Source: an uncultured Marinobacter sp. (GTDB lineage: Bacteria > Pseudomonadota > Gammaproteobacteria > Pseudomonadales > Oleiphilaceae). Taken from it: 64,000 nucleotides of DNA. The notes beneath the pieces were generated by a model. The model was not told the DNA's origin. It did not search any database and saw nothing but the letters and a program-made list of their open reading frames with translations. Position numbers and translations under genes: made by a program. Shown here in pieces: positions 38,614 to 48,459 of the stretch. Position 1 is the first letter of the stretch, and each line of letters opens with the position of its first letter. The DNA lies in contig NZ_CAMPJO010000007.1 of assembly GCF_946886895.1 (NCBI RefSeq), forward strand, positions 1 to 64,000, given 5' to 3'.

Positions 38614-39252
38614 TCAGGCTGGGGCCAGGCGCTGAAAGCGCTCCCAGTCGTCCGGCTCATCCACATCCCAGCGGGGCGCCAGCAAACTGACCTGGAGCCC
38701 AAGGCTGGCCAGCCGGGCGCAGGTCTGCGCCATCACTCTGTCGGTGCCCCAGTCAATGTTATCGAGCATGCCGGGCACCACCCGGCTGGCGCCGATCAGA
38801 ACATAGCCGCCATCATCCGAGGGCCCCAGCACCACGTCGGCCGACGCCAGCCGGGCCACCGCCTCGCGTACATAACCCGGGTCCACCGAGGGGCAATCAC
38901 TACCGATCACCACCGCCCGGTCGTAACTGGCCAGAGACTCTGACAGGGCCGCCAGCATCCGATCCCCCAACGTTGCGCCCTGCTGGACTTTCTGCGCCAG
39001 CCCGGCGCTGTCAAGATTCTCGACAATAACGCCCGATTCCTCCGGCGCTGGCTCCAGCGCCCGGTCCCACCAGAACTGAACCGGATACCCCGAGGCACAA
39101 AGATTATCCAGTACAGCAAGGGTCAGCGTAATGTGCGCCTGCAAGGCACCACCAGCACCCAGCAGCGGCATCAGCCGGGTTTTCACGCGCCCCGCTTCCG
39201 GCCACTTGGCAAACTGCATCAGCACGGCACCAGGCCGGTCAGTGTGAGTCAT
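38614..39252 (-). CDS. TIGR04282-type glycosyltransferase (arsenosugar biosynthesis family)
   Basis: A 212-residue DUF2064/GT-A-like protein with the family pattern LMQFAKWPEAGRVKTRL at the N-terminus, VVIGSDCPSVDPGYV and a metal-site-like LGPSDDGGYVLIGAS. The family name comes from clusters making arsenosugars, but many members occur in arsenic-unrelated contexts. It overlaps the upstream partner gene by 14 bases, so both are made together. No arsM or radical-SAM partner is in the window, which leaves the natural product unknown. Confidence 0.88.
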   Translation of the reverse strand: MTHTDRPGAVLMQFAKWPEAGRVKTRLMPLLGAGGALQAHITLTLAVLDNLCASGYPVQFWWDRALEPAPEESGVIVENLDSAGLAQKVQQGATLGDRMLAALSESLASYDRAVVIGSDCPSVDPGYVREAVARLASADVVLGPSDDGGYVLIGASRVVPGMLDNIDWGTDRVMAQTCARLASLGLQVSLLAPRWDVDEPDDWERFQRLAPA

Positions 39253-39967
39253 GACGGATGTCCGAACGGTAGAGTTTTGACAAGGATTCCGGCGATTCGC
39301 CGCGCCAGTAACGCCAACGCAACCGCCACATCAGGAAAATGGTAGGCCAGACCCCGCGTTTTTCCCAGCGGCGACTGTCTGTCATAACCGGCGACGCCAC
39401 ACAAAAAGGCCGGGAATGCCCCCGCAACCGCCGTGACAATTCCACATCCTCCATCAGTGGCACAGGCCGGAAGCCACCCAGGGCCTCAAACACCGGCCAG
39501 CGCACAAACATCGCCTGGTCGCCAGTGCAGATGCCGGTCAGCCGGGAGCGCGCGTTCATAAACCCGGCAATAACCCGATAGATCCGCCGGCCGCCGCTCA
39601 GGCGAACATCAAACCGGCCCCAGGCGCGGGGAGCGGTGATAAAAGCCTCCAGTTGTGACAAGACATCCTCTGGCAGGCGCGTGTCCGCGTGCAGAAACAA
39701 CAGCACATCGCCCCGGGCAACGGCGGCACCGGCATTCATCTGCAGCGCCCGCCCTTTCTCAGAGACCACCACCCGGTCACACAAGGGGGCCGCCAGCTCC
39801 GCCGTGCCATCGGAGCTACCGGCATCCGCCACAATGACCTCATGGCCGGCAGCTCGCAGCCCCTGAAGCGCCTGCAGGGCAACCCCGATGCCCGCCGCTT
39901 CCATCCACACCGGCACAATCACGCTCAACACAAAGGGCCTGGACAACACACACTCCACGGAAGCCAA
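39239..39967 (-). CDS. TIGR04283-type family 2 glycosyltransferase
   Basis: A 242-residue GT2 enzyme. VLSVIVPVWMEAAGIGVALQAL begins the nucleotide-sugar domain, VIVADAGSSDGT gives the first Asp, and LLFLHADTRLPED gives the DxD-like site. MEDVELSRRLR is the catalytic ED motif. A basic C-terminus may sit at the membrane. It is the promoter-proximal partner of the DUF2064-type gene (14 bp overlap). Its upstream gap contains the divergent tRNA-Arg promoter. Confidence 0.88.
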   Translation of the reverse strand: MASVECVLSRPFVLSVIVPVWMEAAGIGVALQALQGLRAAGHEVIVADAGSSDGTAELAAPLCDRVVVSEKGRALQMNAGAAVARGDVLLFLHADTRLPEDVLSQLEAFITAPRAWGRFDVRLSGGRRIYRVIAGFMNARSRLTGICTGDQAMFVRWPVFEALGGFRPVPLMEDVELSRRLRGHSRPFCVASPVMTDSRRWEKRGVWPTIFLMWRLRWRYWRGESPESLSKLYRSDIRHDSH

Positions 39968-39984
39968 TGAAACGGGCCGATACC

Positions 39985-40013
39985 TTGAGCCTCCGGCCCC
40001 GGACCGTTATCAT
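39985..40013 (+). promoter_or_regulatory. Promoter of tRNA-Arg(CCU)
   Basis: A -35 TTGAGC (39985-39990), a 17-base spacer and a -10 TATCAT (40008-40013) are followed by a GC-rich discriminator (ACCGCCC). The expected start is near 40020, about 14 bases before the tRNA. The GC-rich discriminator fits stable-RNA control. Confidence 0.75.
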
Positions 40014-40033
40014 ACCGCCCTTCTCGCAAGAAC

Positions 40034-40110
40034 GCCCCCGTAGCTCATCTGGATAGAGCGTCCCCCTCCTAAGGGGAAGGTAGCAGGTTCGAGTCCTGCC
40101 GGGGGCACCA
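40034..40110 (+). tRNA. tRNA-Arg (anticodon CCU)
   Basis: A full cloverleaf is visible. The acceptor stem GCCCCCG pairs with CGGGGGC, the D-arm is TAGCTCATCTGGATAGAGC, the anticodon stem TCCCC/GGGGA encloses loop CTCCTAA (anticodon CCT), the T-arm contains GGTTCGAGTCC, and the encoded CCA closes the 77-nt gene. It reads AGG codons. tRNA-Arg(CCU) is a frequent target of integrative elements, and the DNA right after it carries a broken gene. Confidence 0.97.
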
Positions 40111-40335
40111 CTTACCGGTTACAAGTACCCTTCTGTCTGGCCACATAAAGATTTTGCTGTGTTGCCTGGCCACCAGTAGATACACCAAAACCGCTCCAAT
40201 GAAGAGTCTATAGAAGGTCATCGTCTCCGCCCCTACGCTCGCGTATACCGAAATGGCACCGATAGTTCCCATAGAAATTGCTGAGAACGCCGCGGACAAC
40301 AAAAAATACCGGATCCTGATTTTGAACTCGTGCTA
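40111..40335 (-). pseudogene. Truncated EamA/DMT transporter N-terminus
   Basis: On the minus strand, translation gives two membrane-helix-like stretches: YFLLSAAFSAISMGTIGAIS and TMTFYRLFIGAVLVYLLVAR. Together they look like the first part of an EamA-type drug/metabolite transporter (usual length about 300 residues). The frame is cut at the tRNA 3' end, where it reads into tRNA-complement residues. An in-frame stop (TAG at 40333-40335) lies upstream and no ATG precedes the first helix; TTG 40302 is the only nearby start. Truncation at one end and a doubtful start at the other indicate a gene remnant, probably left by recombination at the tRNA. Confidence 0.65.
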
Positions 40336-40419
40336 CCTCTAAATTAATGAATAACCCGTGTTGCCCTGCATGTTTGGAGAAAGAGTCTTCACCACCGGCG
40401 AAAAACCCTGACGAATTCT

Positions 40420-42167
<1,748 letters not shown>

Positions 42168-42223
42168 ACCTACTCCTCTCAAAGTCCGGAAGGCAAGGTT
42201 CAGTTAGGGGAATTTTCAGAGGG

Positions 42224-42264
42224 TCTCGCCGAATTCGGCGATTAGTACGACGAATTCAGCGAGA
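42224..42264. repeat. 14-bp inverted repeat upstream of rnk
   Basis: TCTCGCCGAATTCG (42224-42237) and CGAATTCAGCGAGA (42251-42264) form inverted arms with one mismatch around a 13-base loop. The left arm also contains the 12-bp palindrome GCCGAATTCGGC. The right arm runs into the GAGAGGAG ribosome-binding site of the small downstream ORF. It may be an operator, an RNA hairpin or a terminal repeat of a vanished mobile element. Confidence 0.7.
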
Positions 42265-42274
42265 GGAGTGGAAA

Positions 42275-42475
42275 ATGGTAAGACACGGCAAACCCTCGGA
42301 CGAAATAGTCCGATCGAATTTAAAGGTCGCAGTGTTAGAAAAGTTCATGGATTCTTACCAAAGAAATGTCTTGTGCGGCCAGCACAATAACCGAAACCCA
42401 AAATCAAGGAAGCGGATGGTGATCAACTCGATTCGTTTGAAGTCAAAATCGATAGTTTACTGTAGCAGCAAGTAG
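42275..42475 (+). CDS. Small hypothetical ORF, doubtful
   Basis: A 66-codon frame with a strong GAGAGGAG ribosome-binding site 6 bases before the ATG. The product is basic and polar (many K, R, N and S) with an initial MVRHGKPSDEIVRSNLKVAVLEKF. No family is recognised. Codon use is A/T-rich and unlike its neighbours, so it may be a fragment of a mobile-element gene or non-coding. It is kept because the ribosome-binding site lies beside a large inverted repeat. Confidence 0.3.
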   Translation: MVRHGKPSDEIVRSNLKVAVLEKFMDSYQRNVLCGQHNNRNPKSRKRMVINSIRLKSKSIVYCSSK

Positions 42476-42560
42476 ACTGGAGTGGTAGTTAGATGGTTTG
42501 CGAAAAACCCTGCCGAAGCGGAGGCAGTTGATGGAGGGACAGCCATCTGCGATCAACCTA

Positions 42561-43172
42561 TCAAAACCGGAACAGCCACGGCAGAAGGACTTCGCCATAA
42601 CCCCAGAGTATAACCGTGGCCGACAGCATGGCCTCAAGCACCAGCACGCCTACGGCCAGTGTGGTGCTGGATACGATGAAGCCCTGCTCTGAACTGATTC
42701 CCAGAAAGTGGGGAATTCCCAGGTAGAGCAGGTAGGCTGTCAGGCAAAGACCGATAATACCCGCGAGCAGGCACAACCAAATCAACGGATAAACCGCGAC
42801 TAGCCCACTGAGAAACATCGGCGTGGCAATGTAGCCGGCAAAAATAACGCAGCGCCTGCGACTGGGAGGTTTATTAAAGCGTTTTGCCATGGCATGGATC
42901 ACGTTGCCGACCAGGAAAACCGACGCGAGTATGGCCGTGTAAAAGACTATGCCAGCAAAAAAGGCACTCTGGAGATCGAGTTTGATAAACGGCTGATCAC
43001 CACCAAACCCCCAGCCCACCTGTGTAGTACCAATAAAGGCGCAGATCACTGGCACCGCCGCCAGCAGCAATACATGGTGGGCATAAAGATGTTGAACCGT
43101 TTCGTGTTCGTCCTCGATGTGTTCCCACTCCATCTTCGGATGGGTCAGCAATCCCCAGACGTGCGTCAGCAT
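42561..43172 (-). CDS. YIP1-family membrane protein
   Basis: A 203-residue inner-membrane protein with about five hydrophobic segments. It starts with THVWGLLTHPKMEWEHIEDE, followed by HHVLLLAAVPVICAFIGTTQVGW, FYTAILASVFLVGNVIHAMA, YIATPMFLSGLVAVYPLIWL and later helices. This pattern is the bacterial YIP1 family seen in Pseudomonas. Function is unknown; roles in membrane traffic-like processes are only inferred from eukaryotic relatives. The ATG at 43172 with GAGGGT upstream is preferred to the longer open frame reaching 43328. It lies downstream of the cyo operon terminator on the same strand. Confidence 0.88.
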   Translation of the reverse strand: MLTHVWGLLTHPKMEWEHIEDEHETVQHLYAHHVLLLAAVPVICAFIGTTQVGWGFGGDQPFIKLDLQSAFFAGIVFYTAILASVFLVGNVIHAMAKRFNKPPSRRRCVIFAGYIATPMFLSGLVAVYPLIWLCLLAGIIGLCLTAYLLYLGIPHFLGISSEQGFIVSSTTLAVGVLVLEAMLSATVILWGYGEVLLPWLFRF

Positions 43173-43332
43173 AATAGTTACCCTCATCACCTTGTTTGAT
43201 GGTTTCTTCCCTAACGTATAGCTGAACAGACCTGGGTTTGCGTAACGACTGGCGGTTTGTCGTTTACATAAATCAAGACGTCGGGTGACAACAGGAACGC
43301 TGGCGAGAGAAAAACGGGAGGGAGACATGCAA

Positions 43333-43355
43333 GAAAGCGGCGGCCCGGGGCCGCC
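43333..43355 (-). terminator. Terminator-like hairpin after cyoE
   Basis: GGCGGCC pairs perfectly with GGCCGCC around a 3-base loop just after cyoE. On the minus strand it is followed by GCTTTCTTGC, a weak T-rich tail. It is a likely end of the cyo operon, but the T-run is poor. Confidence 0.6.
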
Positions 43356-43367
43356 TTCCCACCGTGT

Positions 43368-44294
43368 TCAGCCCAGAAATCCGGGCAAGTGGGCGTTAAT
43401 ACCCATCATCAGACTAAGCACGCAGACCATAATGATCGAAAAACCAAAGTTCCCCTTGGCCCACCGGACGTTATCCTGTGCCCGATAGCCCGCCAGCCCG
43501 AGTTTCAGCCAGTAGAGCCCCATCAGCAGCACAACAGCAAAGTACGCAACACCCGTGTACCCGGCCACGGCCAGACTCAGCGCTGAAACCGTGAACGCCA
43601 CTGTATAGGCCAGCATGTGATGCTTGGCGACATTGACGCCTTTGGCGACCGCAAGCACCGGAATCCCGGCTCGCTGGTAATCGCTGAACCGGAAAATGGC
43701 AATGGCATAGGAATGCGGCATCTGCCAGAGACAGAACGTCACCAGGAGAATCAGGGCGCCGGTATCGAACTGACCATTGACCGCGCAATATCCGACGACC
43801 GGTGGCACAGCGCCGGAAAGGCTGCCGATCAGCGTGCCATAAACCGAGTGCCGTTTGGCATACAGGCTGTAGACACCGACATAGATGGCGAACCCGAACA
43901 GGGCCAGCGCCAACGTCAGGAGGTTGATGCCCAGCAACAGGGTGAAGCCTGCCAATCCCAGCACCGTGGCAAACCCGAAAGTGGTTGCGGGCGTTATGGA
44001 GCCCCGGACCAGCGGCCGATGCCGGGTGCGCTCCATGACAGCATCGATATCCCGGTCAATCAGGTTGTTGAACGCACAGCCAGACGCAATCACCAGCGCC
44101 AGTCCGATTATCACGGCCACAAACAGGCCGGGGTGAAACTCACCCCCGGCGGCCAGGAAGTAGCCACCCATCACCGAGATACTATTTCCGAAAATAATAC
44201 CCGGTTTGGTCAGGGCCGCAAATTGCCGGAGCACGCCCCTGACGGACGTGCCGGACACTACATCAAGTTGATGTTGAGGTGATACATAATCCAC
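43368..44294 (-). CDS. cyoE: Protoheme IX farnesyltransferase (CyoE)
   Basis: CyoE converts heme B to heme O for the bo3 quinol oxidase. The 308-residue integral membrane prenyltransferase (UbiA family) has about eight hydrophobic helices and the Asp-rich motif NNLIDRDIDAVMERTRHRPLVRG. The second conserved loop (YAIAIFRFSDYQRAGIPVLAVAKG) is also present. It overlaps cyoD by 37 bases and closes the cyoABCDE operon. Confidence 0.97.
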   Translation of the reverse strand: MDYVSPQHQLDVVSGTSVRGVLRQFAALTKPGIIFGNSISVMGGYFLAAGGEFHPGLFVAVIIGLALVIASGCAFNNLIDRDIDAVMERTRHRPLVRGSITPATTFGFATVLGLAGFTLLLGINLLTLALALFGFAIYVGVYSLYAKRHSVYGTLIGSLSGAVPPVVGYCAVNGQFDTGALILLVTFCLWQMPHSYAIAIFRFSDYQRAGIPVLAVAKGVNVAKHHMLAYTVAFTVSALSLAVAGYTGVAYFAVVLLMGLYWLKLGLAGYRAQDNVRWAKGNFGFSIIMVCVLSLMMGINAHLPGFLG

Positions 44295-44584
44295 ACTGAG
44301 CCACCAATGACCAGGCTGAGAATGACGGCGGTGAAGAACACGAATGAGCCCGAGTCCCGGCCCTCCCGGGTCTTCAGGTTCATGTGCATGAACAGGATCA
44401 GCTGCACAAGAACCTGCAGCACCGCCATGATAACGATGGCGACGACCGTCGTGGTTTTATCGAAACCACCGTGCATCACCATGCCGAAAGGTATGACTGT
44501 CAGCACCAGCGACAGGATCAGCCCAATGATGTAGGACTTGGCGCTGCCATGGCTACCACTGTCGTGAGACGTAGACACACTCAT
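44258..44584 (-). CDS. cyoD: Cytochrome o ubiquinol oxidase subunit IV (CyoD)
   Basis: A 108-residue subunit with three membrane helices: IIGLILSLVLTVIPFGMVMHG, TTVVAIVIMAVLQVLVQLILFMHM and GSFVFFTAVILSLVIGGSVWIMYHL. It assists copper-B/heme assembly in the oxidase. The ATG at 44584 is chosen because the preceding gene ends there (TGATG overlap with cyoC) and the family N-terminus ([19 protein letters not shown]) starts there; the open frame extends far into cyoC. It overlaps cyoE by 37 bases. Confidence 0.95.
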   Translation of the reverse strand: MSVSTSHDSGSHGSAKSYIIGLILSLVLTVIPFGMVMHGGFDKTTTVVAIVIMAVLQVLVQLILFMHMNLKTREGRDSGSFVFFTAVILSLVIGGSVWIMYHLNINLM

Positions 44585-45210
44585 CACAGGACTCCCATAA
44601 GGTAGACGAAGGAAAATACGCAAATCCAGACGATGTCCAGGAAGTGCCAGAAAAGGCTCAGGCACAGGATGCGTGGGCGAGTCTTGTCGGTCAGACCCTT
44701 GGTTGAGAGCTGGATAAACATGATCAGCATCCAGAGCAGACCAACGCTGACGTGCAGGCCATGCGTGCCAACCAGTGCGAAGAAGGACGACAGGAAGCCG
44801 CTGCGATCCGGACCAAAGCCTTCCTCAATCAGGTGATGGAATTCATAGAGTTCCATGGCAACGAAGCCGGTACCAAGCAGGAAGGTAACGACCAGCCAGC
44901 CAGTCAACTGCCTGAGGCGGTCCTGGTTCATGGCCAGAACGGCCATGCCATAGGTGAAACTGCTGAACAGAAGCAGGAATGTTTCGATCAGGACGAAATC
45001 AAGTTCAAACAGATCTTTGGATGTCGGGCCTCCGGCCGTGCCGTTTTGTAGAACGGCATAGGTCGCAAACAGGGAACCGAAGATGATCAGATCGCTCATC
45101 AGGTAAACCCAGAACGCGTACATCTTGGTGCCGGTCACGTCGTGATGGTCGTGGTCATCGTGGCCGCCGTGCGCGGCCGTTGATTGGTCAGTTATGGTCG
45201 TGGTTGTCAT
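44584..45210 (-). CDS. cyoC: Cytochrome o ubiquinol oxidase subunit III (CyoC)
   Basis: A 208-residue subunit with five membrane helices. It has the conserved [36 protein letters not shown] and [15 protein letters not shown] segments of the heme-copper oxidase subunit III family. A His-rich N-terminus ([11 protein letters not shown]) precedes the first helix. It starts 2 bp after cyoB and its stop overlaps the cyoD start. Confidence 0.97.
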   Translation of the reverse strand: MTTTTITDQSTAAHGGHDDHDHHDVTGTKMYAFWVYLMSDLIIFGSLFATYAVLQNGTAGGPTSKDLFELDFVLIETFLLLFSSFTYGMAVLAMNQDRLRQLTGWLVVTFLLGTGFVAMELYEFHHLIEEGFGPDRSGFLSSFFALVGTHGLHVSVGLLWMLIMFIQLSTKGLTDKTRPRILCLSLFWHFLDIVWICVFSFVYLMGVL

Positions 45211-45212
45211 GA

Positions 45213-47204
45213 TTACGCCTGCATCTCCACCCGTTGATGGTGTTCGGTTTCTATCCGCTGCACTTTCTCGGCGGGCACGTAGTAGTCGATATCGTCATTG
45301 AACACCCGGCCCATAAAGGCGGCGAAAATACCCAGGGCGCCCACCCCGGCCAGCCACCAGATGTGCCATACCAATGCAAAGCCAAGCACGATGCTGAAGG
45401 CACCTATCACCGGGCCTGCTACGGTATTCCGGGGCATGTGGATGTCCTGGTAATCGACGGTCTGGGGATGATCCAACTGGGCTTTGCCCTGATTCTTCTG
45501 CTTGTCTTCCCAGAAACTGTCGATTGAGTGGATCTCCGGCAACCGGGCAAAGTTGTAGTACGGGGGCGGAGAAGACACCGCCCACTCCAGCGTGCGGCCA
45601 TTCCATGGGTCGCCGGTCACATCCTGGTTCTGTTTACGGTCGCGGATGCTCACGTAGAGCTGGATTGCCGTGCAGATGATGCCGCACAGAATCAGCACCG
45701 CACCGAATAAGGCCACGATCATCAGCGGCTGCCACTCGGTATTGGCATAGGATTGCATGCGACGCACCGCGCCATAGAAGCTCAGAATGTAAAGCGGCAT
45801 GAACGCCACGTAAAAGCCGGTGATCCAGAACCAGAACGACCGTTTGCCCCACTTTTCGTTCAGCGTGAACCCGAAAGCCTTGGGGAACCAGAAGGTGTAA
45901 CCGGCCATCATCCCGAAGACCACACCGCCAATGATGACGTTATGGAAGTGCGCGATCACGAACAGGCTGTTGTGCAACACAAAGTTTGCCGCCGGTACCG
46001 CCAGCATGACACCGGTCATGCCACCGAGCGTGAAGGTAATGATGAAGCCGAGGGTCCAGAGCACCGGAGAGGTGAACGTCAGGCGACCGCGGAACATGGT
46101 GAACAGCCAGTTGAAGATCTTCACACCGGTCGGAATCGCAATGATCATCGTCATAATGCCGAAGAAGGCGTTGACGTTGGCCCCAGCCCCCATGGTGAAG
46201 AAATGGTGCAGCCAGACAACAAATGAGAGAACCCCAATCGATAGAGTGGCCCAGACCATGGTGTTGTAGCCAAACAGTCGCTTCTTCGCGAAGGTTGAAA
46301 TAACCTCGGAAAACACACCGAATGCCGGCAGGATCAGGATGTAAACCTCCGGATGGCCCCAGGCCCAGATGAGGTTGACGTACATCATCATGTTGCCGCC
46401 AAGATCATTGGTGAAGAAATGGAAATCCAGGTAGCGGTCCAGGGTCAGCAGGGCAATGGTTGCCGTCAGAATCGGGAAGGCCGCAATGATCAGAACGTTG
46501 GTGACCAGGCAGGTCCAGGTGAAAATCGGCAAGCGGAACAGGGTCATGCCCTTGGTGCGCATCTTCATAATGGTGACGAAGAAGTTGATCCCGGTCAGCG
46601 TGGTACCAACCCCCGATATCTGCAGGGCCCATATCCAGTAATCAACCCCGACCCCGGGACTGTAGGTCGATTCAGAAAGGGGCGCGTAGGCCAACCAGCC
46701 GGTCTTGGCAAATTCGCCCACAAACAGGGACACATTGACCAGGACGACACCTGCCGCGAACAGCCAGAAGCTCAGGTTGTTCAAGAACGGGAAAGCGACG
46801 TCGCGGGCACCGATCTGCAGCGGCACCACCAGGTTCATCAGGCCAATCACCATCGGCATGGCGACGAAGAAAATCATGATAACGCCGTGGGCGGTAAAGA
46901 TCTGGTCGTAATGCTCGGGAGGCAGATACCCCTCGGCTACACCTGCTGCCATGGCTTGCTGGGTACGCATCATGATGGCATCCGAGAAACCACGGATCAG
47001 CATGACCAGCGCCACCAGAAAATACATGATGCCCAGTTTCTTGTGGTCAATGGAGGTGATCCACTCGCTCCAGAGGTATCCCCACTTCTTTCGCAGAGTG
47101 ATCCAGCCAGCCACCGCCAGGCCAATGATCGCAATAATCGCCACCGTAACCATGATGATTGGTTCGTGGAAAGGAATTGAATCGAGACTTAATTTTCCGA
47201 ACAT
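45213..47204 (-). CDS. cyoB: Cytochrome o ubiquinol oxidase subunit I (CyoB)
   Basis: The 663-residue catalytic subunit, oxidising ubiquinol and reducing O2 at a heme b / heme o3-CuB site while pumping protons. The family motifs are present: [29 protein letters not shown] (low-spin heme His), the CuB segment [18 protein letters not shown] with the His-Tyr pair, WLHHFFTMG, and [13 protein letters not shown]. Length equals E. coli CyoB. It sits between cyoA and cyoC with 2-4 bp gaps. Confidence 0.98.
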   Translation of the reverse strand: MFGKLSLDSIPFHEPIIMVTVAIIAIIGLAVAGWITLRKKWGYLWSEWITSIDHKKLGIMYFLVALVMLIRGFSDAIMMRTQQAMAAGVAEGYLPPEHYDQIFTAHGVIMIFFVAMPMVIGLMNLVVPLQIGARDVAFPFLNNLSFWLFAAGVVLVNVSLFVGEFAKTGWLAYAPLSESTYSPGVGVDYWIWALQISGVGTTLTGINFFVTIMKMRTKGMTLFRLPIFTWTCLVTNVLIIAAFPILTATIALLTLDRYLDFHFFTNDLGGNMMMYVNLIWAWGHPEVYILILPAFGVFSEVISTFAKKRLFGYNTMVWATLSIGVLSFVVWLHHFFTMGAGANVNAFFGIMTMIIAIPTGVKIFNWLFTMFRGRLTFTSPVLWTLGFIITFTLGGMTGVMLAVPAANFVLHNSLFVIAHFHNVIIGGVVFGMMAGYTFWFPKAFGFTLNEKWGKRSFWFWITGFYVAFMPLYILSFYGAVRRMQSYANTEWQPLMIVALFGAVLILCGIICTAIQLYVSIRDRKQNQDVTGDPWNGRTLEWAVSSPPPYYNFARLPEIHSIDSFWEDKQKNQGKAQLDHPQTVDYQDIHMPRNTVAGPVIGAFSIVLGFALVWHIWWLAGVGALGIFAAFMGRVFNDDIDYYVPAEKVQRIETEHHQRVEMQA

Positions 47205-47208
47205 AGCT

Positions 47209-48150
47209 TTACTCCGCTGCCTCTGCGTTCATGGGCTCGCCGTGCTTCGCCTTGCCATTTTCACCGCTTTCACCATGCTCGCCCCCCGCTTCCATACCCT
47301 TACGGAAGCTGTTGAGGATGTTTTTATACAGATCGGGTGAAACGTCTGAGTAGTACTGAACCGGAACGTCTGTGCTGGGCTCCGCCAGTGCCTGGTAGCC
47401 CTTGTTAAAGGACAGGGACTGACCGGATTCCCCGACCTTCTTTACCCAATCCCTGAATGCCTTGTCAGACAGGGCGTGGGCATCAAATGTCATTTCCGAA
47501 AAGCCGGCACCGCTGTAATTCGTTGACCGCCCGGGAAACGTGCCCTGCTCGTCTGCGATCAGGTGCAGGCTGCTGTCCATACCGGCCATGGCGTATATCT
47601 GGCTACCCAGCTCCGGGATCCAGAAGGAATTCATCACCGAGCCCGAGCTGATGCGAAAATGAATGGGCCTGTCAGCCGGAAAAGCCACTTCATTAACGGT
47701 GGCCACGCGCTGCGCGGGATAGATGAAGAGCCATTTCCAGTCCAGTGAAACGGCCTGGATCTCAATCGGCTCCTGGCCGTCAGCCGCCGCAATGGGCTTC
47801 ATGGGATTCAGACTGTGGGAGGTTATCCAGGTCAGCACGGCCAGTACGACGATGATGACACAGGGAATAAACCAGACAACGACCTCAATGGCGGTGGAAT
47901 GAGCCCAGTCAGGCGTGTACGCCGCATCCTTGTTACCCTCCCGGTATCGGTAGGCGAACAGAATCGTCATGACGATGACGGGAATGACGACAATCAGCAT
48001 CAGCACGAAGGCCGTAATGATCAGGACACGTTGCTCTTCACCCACCTGCCCTTTCGGATCCATCAGTGCCGAGCTACAGCCGGACAGCAGGAGCGGCAAA
48101 ACAGCTGATAGTATGGCGCTCAGGGCACCTGAATAGCTCTTCTGTTTCAT
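47209..48150 (-). CDS. cyoA: Cytochrome o ubiquinol oxidase subunit II (CyoA)
   Basis: A 313-residue lipoprotein. The signal peptide ends in [11 protein letters not shown] (lipobox Cys). Two membrane helices and a periplasmic cupredoxin domain follow, with [20 protein letters not shown] and [19 protein letters not shown]. As expected for quinol oxidases, CuA ligands are not kept. A His/Glu/Gly-rich C-terminal tail ([21 protein letters not shown]) is longer than usual. It is the first gene of the leftward cyo operon; the 309-bp upstream gap holds an FNR-type box. Confidence 0.97.
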   Translation of the reverse strand: MKQKSYSGALSAILSAVLPLLLSGCSSALMDPKGQVGEEQRVLIITAFVLMLIVVIPVIVMTILFAYRYREGNKDAAYTPDWAHSTAIEVVVWFIPCVIIVVLAVLTWITSHSLNPMKPIAAADGQEPIEIQAVSLDWKWLFIYPAQRVATVNEVAFPADRPIHFRISSGSVMNSFWIPELGSQIYAMAGMDSSLHLIADEQGTFPGRSTNYSGAGFSEMTFDAHALSDKAFRDWVKKVGESGQSLSFNKGYQALAEPSTDVPVQYYSDVSPDLYKNILNSFRKGMEAGGEHGESGENGKAKHGEPMNAEAAE

Positions 48151-48459
48151 TTCTGAACCTCATTTGAGCAGCACCGACAGACCCTATGACGCATGCTCAT
48201 ATGTAGCTAGCTATATGTAATGGGGGATCACTTTGTGTTGCAGGCAACGAGAGCCTTAACGGCCCGGCGACAGCCGGCTAAGGTTGAACCCCCGCTGGAA
48301 ACGGCGCCAATAGTGGTCGAAGTGTGCGCTGGTTTCCAGCGACAAATTGACTTGGATCAAGACCGGGGTTTTGTGATCTTGCCCCCCTATTCTCAAAGGT
48401 GGGAAGACCGGCGTTAGCAGGTTAATATTCGAGTCCGCCACTATCACCCGGAACGCTCT
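48151..48459. promoter_or_regulatory. Divergent control region of cyoA and the spermidine-synthase-like gene
   Basis: The gap contains a near-palindrome CATATGTAGCTAGCTATATG (48198-48217), a 10-bp inverted repeat (CGCTGGAAAC 48293-48302 with GTTTCCAGCG 48332-48341), an Anr/FNR-type box (48347-48360) and a possible plus-strand -10 TATTCT (48388-48393). No coding frame was supported. Start points of cyoA and the rightward gene cannot be fixed from sequence. Confidence 0.55.
48347..48360. promoter_or_regulatory. Anr/FNR-type box
   Basis: TTGACTTGGATCAA matches the FNR/Anr consensus TTGAT-N4-ATCAA at 9 of 10 fixed positions. It lies 197 bp upstream of the leftward cyoA start and 100 bp upstream of the rightward spermidine-synthase-like gene. 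In Pseudomonas, Anr represses cyo under low oxygen. Placement near -46 of a possible rightward -10 also allows activation of the other gene. Confidence 0.65.

Larger units (their letters stand above)
42183..42560. other. Less GC-rich gap upstream of rnk with inverted repeat and small ORF
   Basis: A 378-bp stretch between rnk and the YIP1 gene, visibly richer in A/T than its neighbours. It contains a long inverted repeat (42224-42264), a small ORF with a strong ribosome-binding site (42275-42475), and 80 bp that I cannot interpret. The promoter of rnk-gdhA should be in its left part, but no clear hexamers could be fixed. It marks the right boundary of the possibly acquired tRNA-Arg/gdhA/rnk segment. 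Confidence 0.5.

Noticed and set aside
40069..40125. Protein-like residues CPRQDSNLLPSP at the end of the transporter fragment
   Set aside because: They are the translated complement of the tRNA gene, a well-known artefact and not part of a protein.
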